Positions 45,112 through 53,443 of a stretch of DNA of 64,000 nucleotides are shown here, one piece after another. Positions within the stretch are counted from its first letter, which is position 1, and the number at the start of each line of letters is the position of its first letter. The DNA comes from Nitrospirillum viridazoti CBAmc (lineage in GTDB: Bacteria > Pseudomonadota > Alphaproteobacteria > Azospirillales > Azospirillaceae), in NCBI RefSeq assembly GCF_000730165.1, contig NZ_CP022111.1, positions 1 through 64,000 on the forward strand. The letters are read 5' to 3'. The translations under genes were made by a program, and so were the position numbers. The notes under the pieces are model-generated. The model saw only the letters and a list, made by a program, of their open reading frames with translations, did no database searches and was not told the DNA's origin.

Positions 45112-46068
45112 ATGAAGGACTTCTCCGACCTCACCGAACAGGAGCTGCTGGCGCTGGCCGTGTCGCTGGAGGAGGAGGACGCGCGCATCTACGACGAGTT
45201 CGCCACCGGCCTGCGCGAGAATTTCCCCGAAAGCGCCAAGGTCTTCAATGCCCTGGCAGCGGAAGAGAACGGCCATCGCCACCGCCTGATCGAGCTGTAC
45301 CGCCAGCGCTTCGGGGAGCATATCCCCCTGATCCGCCGCCAGGATGTGCGCGGCTTCGTGCAGCGCAAGCCGGTTTGGCTGATCCGCCCGCTGTCGCTGG
45401 AGACGGTGCGCCAGCAGGCCGAATTGATGGAGGCGGAGACCAAGCGCTTCTACACCCGGGCGGCCCGCCGCTCCACCGACGCCGCCATCCGCCAGTTGCT
45501 GGGCGACCTGGCGGATGAGGAGCGCCGCCATGAGGCGCGGGCGGAGCAACTGGAGTCCCGCCTGGTGACGCCCCAGGTGCGGGAGCAGGAGCACGCGTCG
45601 GAACGCCGCCTGTTCGTGTTGCAGGTGGTGCAGCCGGGCCTGGCCGGGCTGATGGACGGTTCCGTCTCCACCCTGGCGCCGCTGTTCGCCGCCGCCTTTG
45701 CCACCCACGAAACCTGGCAAACCTTCCTGGTGGGAATCGCCTCCGCCGTAGGCGCCGGCATCAGCATGGGCTTCGCCGAGGCGCTGTCCGACGATGGCAG
45801 CCTGACCGGCCGGGGCAGCCCTTGGCTGCGCGGCCTGGTCTGCGGCGTCATGACCGCCGTGGGCGGCCTGGGGCACACCCTGCCCTATCTCATCCCCCAG
45901 TTCTGGACGGCCACGGCCGCCGCCGCCGCCGTTGTGGTGGTGGAACTGGGCGTCATCTCCTGGATCCGCAACCGCTACATGGACACGACCTTCCTGGCCG
46001 CCGCCTTCCAGGTCATCATCGGTGGCCTGCTGGTGTTCGCGACGGGGATTCTGATCGGAAGCGCGTGA
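45112..46068 (+). CDS. mbfA: Membrane-bound ferritin-like iron exporter MbfA (318 aa)
   Basis: Fusion of an N-terminal ferritin-like (erythrin/rubrerythrin) domain and a C-terminal VIT1/CCC1 membrane domain, the MbfA architecture described in Agrobacterium and Bradyrhizobium. Candidate di-iron ligands are Glu20, Glu51/52, His55, Glu107-109, Glu137 and His140 (DEERRH). From about residue 165 five membrane helices follow, with GLMDGSVSTLAPLFA and ISMGFAEALSDDG as CCC1 family marks. Expected to export excess iron and to protect against peroxide in acid or high-iron conditions. In rhizobia the Irr regulator controls it. Upstream I see an AT-rich TCATTATTATTACTC stretch at 45000-45015 but no clear ICE or Fur box. 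Confidence 0.9.
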   Translation: MKDFSDLTEQELLALAVSLEEEDARIYDEFATGLRENFPESAKVFNALAAEENGHRHRLIELYRQRFGEHIPLIRRQDVRGFVQRKPVWLIRPLSLETVRQQAELMEAETKRFYTRAARRSTDAAIRQLLGDLADEERRHEARAEQLESRLVTPQVREQEHASERRLFVLQVVQPGLAGLMDGSVSTLAPLFAAAFATHETWQTFLVGIASAVGAGISMGFAEALSDDGSLTGRGSPWLRGLVCGVMTAVGGLGHTLPYLIPQFWTATAAAAAVVVVELGVISWIRNRYMDTTFLAAAFQVIIGGLLVFATGILIGSA

Positions 46069-46130
46069 GAAGCGCTTCCCGAACACCGGCGTTCCCGGAT
46101 GGGGAGGCCGGCATCCGAGGGGACCAACAA

Positions 46131-49100
46131 CTAAGCCGCGGCGATGGGCACCGGATAGTCGCGGGCCAGGGCGGCCCAGGACGCCGGCGCCACGCCGACG
46201 ATGGCGGCGACCAGCTGGCGGGCCTCTTCGGCGTCGCCCTGGATGCACGCCTGCTCCAGCGACTGCGCCAGGAACTGCAGGCGGCGCAGGCCCAAATTGC
46301 CCACGGTGGAGATCAGGCTGTGCGCCTCGCGCCGCGCCTCGGGCAGGTTGCCGGCGGTAACCAGGCCGGCGGTACGGGCGATGCGCGCCTGTCCGAAGCT
46401 GACGAACTCCCGCACCATGTCCACCGTGCCGTCGCGCCCTGCCAAGTCCACCAATTTGGCCAGCGGCTCGCCATCGAACAGGGGCTGGTCGGCCATGGGA
46501 AAGCCGTCGCTGGGGCCGGTCATGGGCCGTGGCCCCTCCGTCGCGCCAGGGTCCGCCGGCGCAGCCACCCCGCCGGTCCAGCGGGCCACCAAATCGAGGA
46601 AGCGGCCCTGGTCGAAGGGCTTGGACACGTAGTCGTCCATGCCGGCGGCCAGGTATTCCTCACGCATGCCCACCATGGCGTTGGCGGTCATGGCGATGAC
46701 CGGCACGCGGCGGCCCGGCGGTTCGCCCGCGCGGATGCGGCGCGTCGCCTCCAGCCCGTCCAGGCCGGCCATCTGGATATCCATCAGCACCAGATCCACC
46801 GGCGGCTGGCCCAGGGCGATGGCGGCGCCCGCGGCCCCGTCGCCGGCCAATTCAACGGCATAGCCTTCGGTGCGCAGCATCATTTCCGTCAGGCGGGCGT
46901 TGATGCTGTTGTCCTCCACCACCAGCACGCGGCGGCCGGCGCCACGCTTGGGCGGGGCGGCAGGGGGCGGGGCGGCAGGGGGCGGGGCGGCAGGGGGCGG
47001 GGTGGCAGGGAAGGGTGCCGCTTCGCCCGCGGCTGCGGCCTGGCCAGGCAGGCGCGGCCCAGGCAGGCGCGGCAGGGTCAGATCGATGGTGAAGGTGCTG
47101 CCCTGGCCGGGTGAGCTGTCCAGGGCGATGGTGCCGCCCATCAGGGTCACCAGTTCGCGGCAGATGGACAGGCCCAGGCCACTGCCGCCATAGCGCTGGG
47201 CGATGCCGTCGTCACCCTGAACGAAGCGGTTGAACAGCCGCGCCTGCTGGTCCGCCGTCATGCCGATGCCGGTGTCGCGCACCGTCAGCACCACGCGCAC
47301 ATCGCGCGGGCCGCCGGCGTCCCCAGCCGGCGCGCCCTCGACCACCTCGGCCGTCAGCTGGACCTGCCCCTTGTCGGTGAACTTCACGGCGTTGCCCAGC
47401 AGGTTCAGCAGCAGCTGGCGCAGACGGCGGGCGTCGCCGCGGAAGGTGGCAGCCGCCTCGGGCGCGATGCGCGTGCTGAGCGCCAGGCCCTTGGCGCGGG
47501 CCTGGCCTTCCATCAGGCGCGCGGCCTCCGTCACCACCGCGGCCAGCTGGAAGTCCGTCGCCACCAGGTCCACCCGCCCGGCCTCCAGCTTCGAGAGGTC
47601 CAGCAGATCGTCCACCAGCAGCAACAGGGTCTGCGCGCTGTCGCGGATGATCACGGCCAAGTCGCGCTGCAGGGGCGCCAGCGGCTCCGCCGCCAGCAGC
47701 TGCACGGCCCCGATGATGCCGTTCAGCGGGGTGCGGATTTCATGGCTGGTGGCGGTCAGGAAGACGGACTTGGCAGCATTGGCATCTTCCGCCACGCGGC
47801 GCGCCTGCTCCAGCTCGGCGGCGGCGGCGGTCAGGGTGTCGCGGGCGGCGCGCAATTCCTCCTCCTGCCGCACCCGCTCGGTGACATCGCGGGCGGCGGA
47901 GATCAGCAGGGGCATCCCGTCGTCGCCCCGGGTGAGGGAGATGATGGTCTCAAGCCAGATCCAGCGGCCGCCTTTGTGGCGCAGGCGGAAGCGGGCGGAA
48001 ACGCCCCGGGCAAGGTCGCCCTCGGCCACGGCCCCCGCTGCCCCGGCCCGGGAGGCTGCCGCCGACAGCGCGTCCAGGGTGGCGTCGATGGCCTGGTCGT
48101 CCGGATGGCGCAGCTCCGACAGGGGCAGCCGCGTGAATTCCGCCACACCGTAACCCAGGATGCGTTCCACCGAGGGGGAGACGTAGAGGCGGGTGCCATC
48201 GGGCCGTGTCAACAGGATGATGTCGCTGGCGCGGTCGGCCAGCAGGCGGAAGCGGGCCTCGCTCTCCTCAAGCGCGCCGCGCGCCTCCACCAGGGCGGTG
48301 ATGTCGCGGCCGACGCCGCGCCAGCCCCGGATGGCGCCGTCGGCGTCATAAAGGGGGCGGCCCGACAGCACGATGTGATAGCGCCTGCCGCTGGGGTGGC
48401 TGACGACATAGCGCAGGTCGCGGAATTCCTGCTTGTCGGCGCCGCCGGCCAGGGCTGCGGCCGTCTCGGGCGTGGGGGTCAGGCCGCCCATCTGCTTCTG
48501 CCCCACCATGCGCAGGGGATCGAGGCCGATGGACCGCACACCGGGGGATACATAGGTCAGCCGGCGGTCGGGATCCGCCTCCCAGTACCAGTCGGTGGAC
48601 ACGTCGATCAGGTCCCGGAAGCGCACCTCGCGCTCCGCCAGGTCGGTGGCGCCCTGTTCCAGGTTATGGGCCATGGTGTTGATGGCCCGGGCCAGCACGG
48701 CGAATTCGGCGTCCGACGCCCGTTCCGGCGCACGCACGCCCCGCTCGCCCCGGCCGATCCGCTCCACCACCCGGGTCAGGGTGACGAGGCGGCTCATGAC
48801 CGAGGTTTCCAGCGCGAAGATCCCTAGCAGGAGGGCGGCGGCGGCCACGGCCGCCAGGCCCATCATGCTGCGCCAGAAATCATCGTCCGCTTCGCCCACC
48901 GCCTCGGCCCGGGGCAGGCTGACCACAACGCGGGCATTGATGCCCTGCAGGGTGCCGAAACCGATGATGCGCGGCACACCATCCAGCCCCGCCGACAGCA
49001 GCGTGCCCGTGGGCTGCGCGAACAGCTGCGACACCAGGGCGCCATCCAGCCGCTGGCCGGTAAGGACTGCGCCGGACGGGTTGTCCCCCAGCGGGGCGGC

Positions 49101-49787
49101 CGGGCCGTCCGCCTGGGGCGCCGCCGGGAGGGGTGCCGCCGCAGTGGGTGCCTGCGCCGGGGCGGGGAAGCGCACCAGCACCTCGCCCTTGGCATCGACG
49201 ATGGCGAACAGGCCATTGGGCATGTCGGCGGCCATGGCCGCCAGGCGCCCGGCCCAGTTCAGCCGCATGCTGGCCCGGGCCACGGCCTTGACCTGACCGT
49301 CCGCTCCCAGGATGGGACGGGCCATGGCCAGGATAGGGGCCCGCGTGGTGCGGCCTATCATGTAATCGCTGAGCGTGGCGCGGCCGGTGCGTACCGCCTC
49401 CTGGAAATAGGGGCGGTCACTGACGTTGAGGGCGGCCGGGGGGGTGCCGGTAGAGGCGCAGATCGTGGTGCCGTCGGGCCGCGAGAGGAAGACGTTGGCG
49501 ATCCATGGCTCCGCCGCCTTCAGCCGAACCAGGTCGCCGGCGCAGTCGCCGGCCGACAGTTCCACCTCCTGCAGGGCGACGGTTTCCACCAGGTGGCCAA
49601 GCTGCTCCACCAGCACCCGGTGTTCCTCCTCCGCCACCTGGGTCAGGATGCGCACGTGGGCGCGGGCGGCCATGACCGCTGCCTGGCGCCTGGACTGCCC
49701 CTCCACCACCATCAGGGCCGCCATGGCGCCGATGACGGCCACCAGCAGCAACAGCAGCCTGCTGCGCAGTCCCGGTAGCCGCATCAC
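46131..49787 (-). CDS. Hybrid sensor histidine kinase with dCache, PAS, REC and Hpt (1218 aa)
   Basis: Membrane sensor of a phosphorelay. Helix 1 at 10-28, an extracytoplasmic dCache-like sensor (about 35-300), helix 2 at 307-326, HAMP (330-385), two PAS domains (about 388-505 and 510-640), HisKA with SHEIRTPLNG (His682), ATPase N-box NLLGNAVKFTD (N799), DTGIGM (D838) and GSGLGLSI. A Pro/Ala repeat linker (928-946) follows, then a receiver with D1003 in LMDIQM and K1056. Last comes an Hpt-like bundle with His1156 in AHSLIST. The usual HSLKG lysine-glycine is replaced there (HSLIS). The 15-bp DNA repeat at 46951 codes for the linker. No response regulator gene is adjacent, so the output is encoded elsewhere. 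Confidence 0.88.
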   Translation of the reverse strand: MMRLPGLRSRLLLLLVAVIGAMAALMVVEGQSRRQAAVMAARAHVRILTQVAEEEHRVLVEQLGHLVETVALQEVELSAGDCAGDLVRLKAAEPWIANVFLSRPDGTTICASTGTPPAALNVSDRPYFQEAVRTGRATLSDYMIGRTTRAPILAMARPILGADGQVKAVARASMRLNWAGRLAAMAADMPNGLFAIVDAKGEVLVRFPAPAQAPTAAAPLPAAPQADGPAAPLGDNPSGAVLTGQRLDGALVSQLFAQPTGTLLSAGLDGVPRIIGFGTLQGINARVVVSLPRAEAVGEADDDFWRSMMGLAAVAAAALLLGIFALETSVMSRLVTLTRVVERIGRGERGVRAPERASDAEFAVLARAINTMAHNLEQGATDLAEREVRFRDLIDVSTDWYWEADPDRRLTYVSPGVRSIGLDPLRMVGQKQMGGLTPTPETAAALAGGADKQEFRDLRYVVSHPSGRRYHIVLSGRPLYDADGAIRGWRGVGRDITALVEARGALEESEARFRLLADRASDIILLTRPDGTRLYVSPSVERILGYGVAEFTRLPLSELRHPDDQAIDATLDALSAAASRAGAAGAVAEGDLARGVSARFRLRHKGGRWIWLETIISLTRGDDGMPLLISAARDVTERVRQEEELRAARDTLTAAAAELEQARRVAEDANAAKSVFLTATSHEIRTPLNGIIGAVQLLAAEPLAPLQRDLAVIIRDSAQTLLLLVDDLLDLSKLEAGRVDLVATDFQLAAVVTEAARLMEGQARAKGLALSTRIAPEAAATFRGDARRLRQLLLNLLGNAVKFTDKGQVQLTAEVVEGAPAGDAGGPRDVRVVLTVRDTGIGMTADQQARLFNRFVQGDDGIAQRYGGSGLGLSICRELVTLMGGTIALDSSPGQGSTFTIDLTLPRLPGPRLPGQAAAAGEAAPFPATPPPAAPPPAAPPPAAPPKRGAGRRVLVVEDNSINARLTEMMLRTEGYAVELAGDGAAGAAIALGQPPVDLVLMDIQMAGLDGLEATRRIRAGEPPGRRVPVIAMTANAMVGMREEYLAAGMDDYVSKPFDQGRFLDLVARWTGGVAAPADPGATEGPRPMTGPSDGFPMADQPLFDGEPLAKLVDLAGRDGTVDMVREFVSFGQARIARTAGLVTAGNLPEARREAHSLISTVGNLGLRRLQFLAQSLEQACIQGDAEEARQLVAAIVGVAPASWAALARDYPVPIAAA
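46951..47010. repeat. 15-bp tandem repeat, four copies
   Basis: GGCGGGGCGGCAGGG occurs three times exactly and once with one change, head to tail. It encodes the Pro/Ala linker (PPPAA units on the minus strand) between kinase and receiver. Copy number could vary in frame. Confidence 0.9.
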
Positions 49788-49829
49788 CCCTCACCGTCCG
49801 CGCGCCGCATGCACCGCCCCCGATTACAG

Positions 49830-49873
49830 CCGGCAAGCCCTGGCCGGCAAGCCTCTGGCCGGCAAGCCTCTGG
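49830..49873. repeat. 15-bp tandem repeat, three copies, noncoding
   Basis: CCGGCAAGCCTCTGG appears twice exactly and once as a 14-bp variant in the spacer upstream of the sensor kinase. Each unit contains GCCGGC-like bases and could form small hairpins in the kinase mRNA leader. Confidence 0.8.
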
Positions 49874-50415
49874 AGGGCATACCAATATCTATATTAGGGC
49901 CGGCCGTCGCCCCCGCCAAGAGCGGGTGCCCCCCGCAGGGCTGGCGATTGGGTGGTAGGAAGGACCCGTCATTCCACCATGCCGTTCCGGACATGCCGGG
50001 CCTGTCGGCCGGACCGCTGGCCGCGCCGCCGCCCACGGCGCTGATTCGCCCGAATTCCTGATCAACAGGTCAAGATTTCATCATTCTGCAACACTTACCC
50101 CGACACAGATGGCGCACGCATGTGCGTCAATGTATATCTATTTGATATATATTAGATTTTTCCCCATTGATGTGCAAAAAAGCTGCGCTGCACTTTGTCG
50201 CGCTGCCCGCACGACATGTGCTTTGACGGCCACAGTCGGGGGCAAATCGGCGCGTTTTGGTGGGGGTTGGGCAAGAAGGCCGCGCCTCTGTAATGGTGTT
50301 GTAATACGAAGAAGGGAATAAAGCGCCCGACACGGCCTCACCTGGCTGAACGAACGGGTGCGGACGGGTGTGTGGCTGACCGAACGACGAACGATCCAAA
50401 TTCTGGGGGCAATCG
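49874..50415. other. Intergenic region with AT-rich promoter zone
   Basis: No gene. The AT-rich core at 50130-50165 includes TATATC-TATTT-GATATA (50133-50149), probably a promoter or operator for the TonB receptor at 50416. A GCGCACGCATGTGCGTC near-palindrome lies at about 50112-50128. Confidence 0.45.
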
Positions 50416-52869
50416 ATGAAGAAGCTTAATCGCGCGCAGGCGCCGGGGCGCCGCTACGCCACTTTCCTGAAGCTCGGCACGGGCATGGTCGCCCTGGCGA
50501 CCGCGACCGCCTGGGTCGCTCCGGCGCTGGCGCAGTCCACGGCCTCGCAGATGGATGAGATCATCATCACCGGCGCGCGCCAGCAGCCGCAGATCGGCGG
50601 CCTGATCCAGGCCGAGACGGCGCCTAAGGCTCGTTCCACCGTCGACCAGAAATACCTGTCCACCGAAACTGCCGGCCAGTCCGTCCTGCAAGCCATCAAC
50701 ATGCTGCCTGGCGTGAACTTCACCAACAGCGACGCCTATGGTTCGTCCGGCGGCAACATCCGCATCCGCGGCTTCGACGGCAACCGTGTGTCGTTCACCT
50801 TCGACGGCATCCCGCTGAACGACACCGGCAACTACGCCATCTATTCCAACCAGGTGATTGACGCCGAACTGGTCAACCAGGCCACCGTCAACATCGGCAC
50901 CACGGACGTCGACAGCCCCACCGCGTCGGCCACCGGCGGCACCATCAATGTCCAGACGCGCAAGCCGCGCGATGAACTGGGCATGGAAACCAAGCTGTCG
51001 TTCGGCAGCAACAACTTCAAGCGCGTCTTCAGCGCCATCGACACCGGCGACTTCGGCCCCGGCAACCGCACCTCGGCCTTCGTCGCCGCCTCGTACCAGG
51101 ACTACGACAAGTTCAAGGGCCCGGGCGACCTGCAAAAGAAGCAGGTGAACGGCCGCATCTACGAAGATCTGGGCGGCGGTGACTTCATCAGCGTGGCCGC
51201 GCACTACAACGAAAACCGCAACTTCAGCTACAACACCGGCACCCGCAACAACTACGCCAGCAACTACTTCTACGACGAAGGCACGACCTGGATCCCGCAG
51301 CCGGCGACCCCGGGCAAGGCGGACACGGTGCCGTCGGGTGACAGCAACTACTACAAGCTGTACCAGAACCCGTCCAACACCGGGAACGTGCGCGGGCAGT
51401 CGCGCTTCCATCTCGACGACGACGTCATGCTGACCGTCGATCCCTACTTCCAATATACGCTGGCCAACGGCGGCGGCCAGGTCAGTGTGAAGGAGAACGA
51501 CCCCCGCCTGATCGGCGCCACCAAGGGCGGCAAGGGCGTGGATCTGAACGGCGACGGCGACTTCCTGGACACCGTCATGCTGTATTCGCCCAACAACACC
51601 AACACCTTCCGCACCGGCGTCACCTCGTCCGTCATCTGGGACATCAACGAGGACAACCGCCTGCGTGTCGGCTACACCATCGACTACGGCCGTCATCGCC
51701 AGACCAACGAGCCCACGCTGCTGGGGTCCGATGGCACTCCGCTGGACGTGTTCGGCGGCAAGTATGCCACCGCGTTCCCGGGCGGCATCTTCGCCAACGA
51801 CGGCGCCCAGCTGGAACGCCGCAACCGCTACTCCATCGCCGAGCTGAACCAGGCGTCGATGGAATATGTCTACAAGGCATTCGATCAGCGCTTGACGGTC
51901 GTTCCGGCCCTGCGCCTGCCCTTCTTCCATCGTGAACTGAACCAGTACTGCTACACCTATTCCACAGCGCCGAGCGGCGTCTCGCTGTCGTCCAACCAGT
52001 ATTGCACCAGCGGCACGCTGCCCACGACCGGCACCGTCTATAAGACGCCGTTCACGGGCACGAAGGACTTCAGCGACGCCCTGCCCAGCCTGGGCATGAC
52101 GTACCAGCTGACCCAGGAACATCAGGTCTACTTCCAGTTCTCGGAAGGCTTCTCCGCGCCGCGTACGGACAACCTGTACAACGTGATCCGCGATCCCAAG
52201 GCGGTCGAGCCGGAAAAGACCTACAACCTGGAACTGGGCTACCGCTACCAGACGCAGGACCTGATCTCCTCGCTGTCGGCCTGGTACACGAAGTATGACA
52301 ACCGCATCGTGTCGTCGCAGGACCCCAGCGACCCCAGCGGCAGCACCTTCATCGACCGCAGCCTGGGCCAGGTCGAGCTGTACGGCGTGTCGGCCGAAGC
52401 CGGCTTCAACATCCTGGAGAACCTGACGTTCTACGGTTCCGCCAGCTACACCCATTCCGAAGTGCTGAACGACGTCGTCAATGGCGGCATCACTTTCCAC
52501 ACCGCCGGCAAGATGCTGGTGGACACGCCGGAATGGATGGTCGCCAGCCGCGTCGAATATAAGCCCATCCAGAGCCTGACCATCGGCGTGGAAGGCAAGT
52601 ACACCGGCGAGCGCGCGGCCTCCGACACCAACGACGAGAAGACGACGCCGTTCTTCCTCGCCAACGCCAACGTCCGCCTGGACCTGCCGGACTTCTTCGG
52701 CATGCATGAGTCTTATCTGCAGTTCAACGTCGAAAATCTCTTCGATCGCCGCTATCTGAACACCATGCCGACGACGAATAACACCTCGTACGGCACTGGC
52801 GGCAGCCTCGCCAAGTATCTGACCGGCGCCCCGCGTACCTTCATGGGCACCATCGCCGCGAAGTTCTGA
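50416..52869 (+). CDS. TonB-dependent receptor (817 aa)
   Basis: Outer-membrane ligand importer. Signal peptide ends near APALAQ; then QMDEIIITGARQQP as TonB box, plug motifs VLQAINMLPGVNFTNSDAYG, GGNIRIRGFDGNRVSFTFDG and ATGGTINVQTRKP. The barrel reads with clear alternating strands and ends FMGTIAAKF. A segment YFYDEGTTWIPQPATPGKAD lies in an extracellular loop. GGGGGC precedes the ATG, a fair ribosome site. The plug style (FDGIPLNDTGNYAIYSNQ) resembles receptors of the FecA/haem or peptide type, but I cannot assign a ligand. Own terminator with a TTCG tetraloop follows, so it is a single-gene unit. Confidence 0.9.
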   Translation: MKKLNRAQAPGRRYATFLKLGTGMVALATATAWVAPALAQSTASQMDEIIITGARQQPQIGGLIQAETAPKARSTVDQKYLSTETAGQSVLQAINMLPGVNFTNSDAYGSSGGNIRIRGFDGNRVSFTFDGIPLNDTGNYAIYSNQVIDAELVNQATVNIGTTDVDSPTASATGGTINVQTRKPRDELGMETKLSFGSNNFKRVFSAIDTGDFGPGNRTSAFVAASYQDYDKFKGPGDLQKKQVNGRIYEDLGGGDFISVAAHYNENRNFSYNTGTRNNYASNYFYDEGTTWIPQPATPGKADTVPSGDSNYYKLYQNPSNTGNVRGQSRFHLDDDVMLTVDPYFQYTLANGGGQVSVKENDPRLIGATKGGKGVDLNGDGDFLDTVMLYSPNNTNTFRTGVTSSVIWDINEDNRLRVGYTIDYGRHRQTNEPTLLGSDGTPLDVFGGKYATAFPGGIFANDGAQLERRNRYSIAELNQASMEYVYKAFDQRLTVVPALRLPFFHRELNQYCYTYSTAPSGVSLSSNQYCTSGTLPTTGTVYKTPFTGTKDFSDALPSLGMTYQLTQEHQVYFQFSEGFSAPRTDNLYNVIRDPKAVEPEKTYNLELGYRYQTQDLISSLSAWYTKYDNRIVSSQDPSDPSGSTFIDRSLGQVELYGVSAEAGFNILENLTFYGSASYTHSEVLNDVVNGGITFHTAGKMLVDTPEWMVASRVEYKPIQSLTIGVEGKYTGERAASDTNDEKTTPFFLANANVRLDLPDFFGMHESYLQFNVENLFDRRYLNTMPTTNNTSYGTGGSLAKYLTGAPRTFMGTIAAKF

Positions 52870-52918
52870 GCGGAAAATGGAAAGGCCGGCGTCTCGGCGA
52901 CGTCGGCTCCGTACAGCG

Positions 52919-52950
52919 AAAGGGGCGGCCTTCGGGTCGTCCCTTTTTCT
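52919..52950 (+). terminator. Intrinsic terminator with TTCG tetraloop
   Basis: An 11-bp stem with two G-T pairs (AAGGGGCGGCC against GGTCGTCCCTT) and a TTCG loop, followed by TTTCTTT, 50 bp after the receptor stop. Confidence 0.9.
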
Positions 52951-53443
52951 TTGCGCGTGCCGTCCCCGTGCGGGTGACCTACCCGCGAGGATTGTGGCTT
53001 TGCCATGATATTCCCGCCATCCGAGCGGACGGCGCCCACTCTTTGGGCAATCGTCGGCGGCGCCTACTGATTCGGCAGCCGCGCCGGCGCATCCCCCGTC
53101 GCGCCCGCGAAATGATGCGATTTGTCGCTATTACGGTTTGGTTTTTAATTTGCAACAGATGTGTGTCGGACAGCTCATTCTGTCGTGGGGTTATTTTTGT
53201 CCAATTTCAACATTTTTGGCGCAAGTTTATCGCTTAAGTGTAACCAAAAAGCTACAGACATGCACGGAATCGGCCGCCCCACCCCTTGGGTCGTTGACGC
53301 ATTGCTAACGTGATCGGAAAACTTCCCCCAAGCCAAACAGAACGCTGGGCAGAAGCGGACTGGGGAGCTGCCGCCGGAGGCCGGGAAACACGCCCAGGCG
53401 GCGCCGAACGGGGAACAACCAATCCGAAATGGAGATGGACTAC
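52951..53443. other. Intergenic region upstream of the 977-aa TonB receptor
   Basis: No supported gene. The middle (53140-53250) is AT-rich and should contain the promoter of the downstream receptor. Confidence 0.45.
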
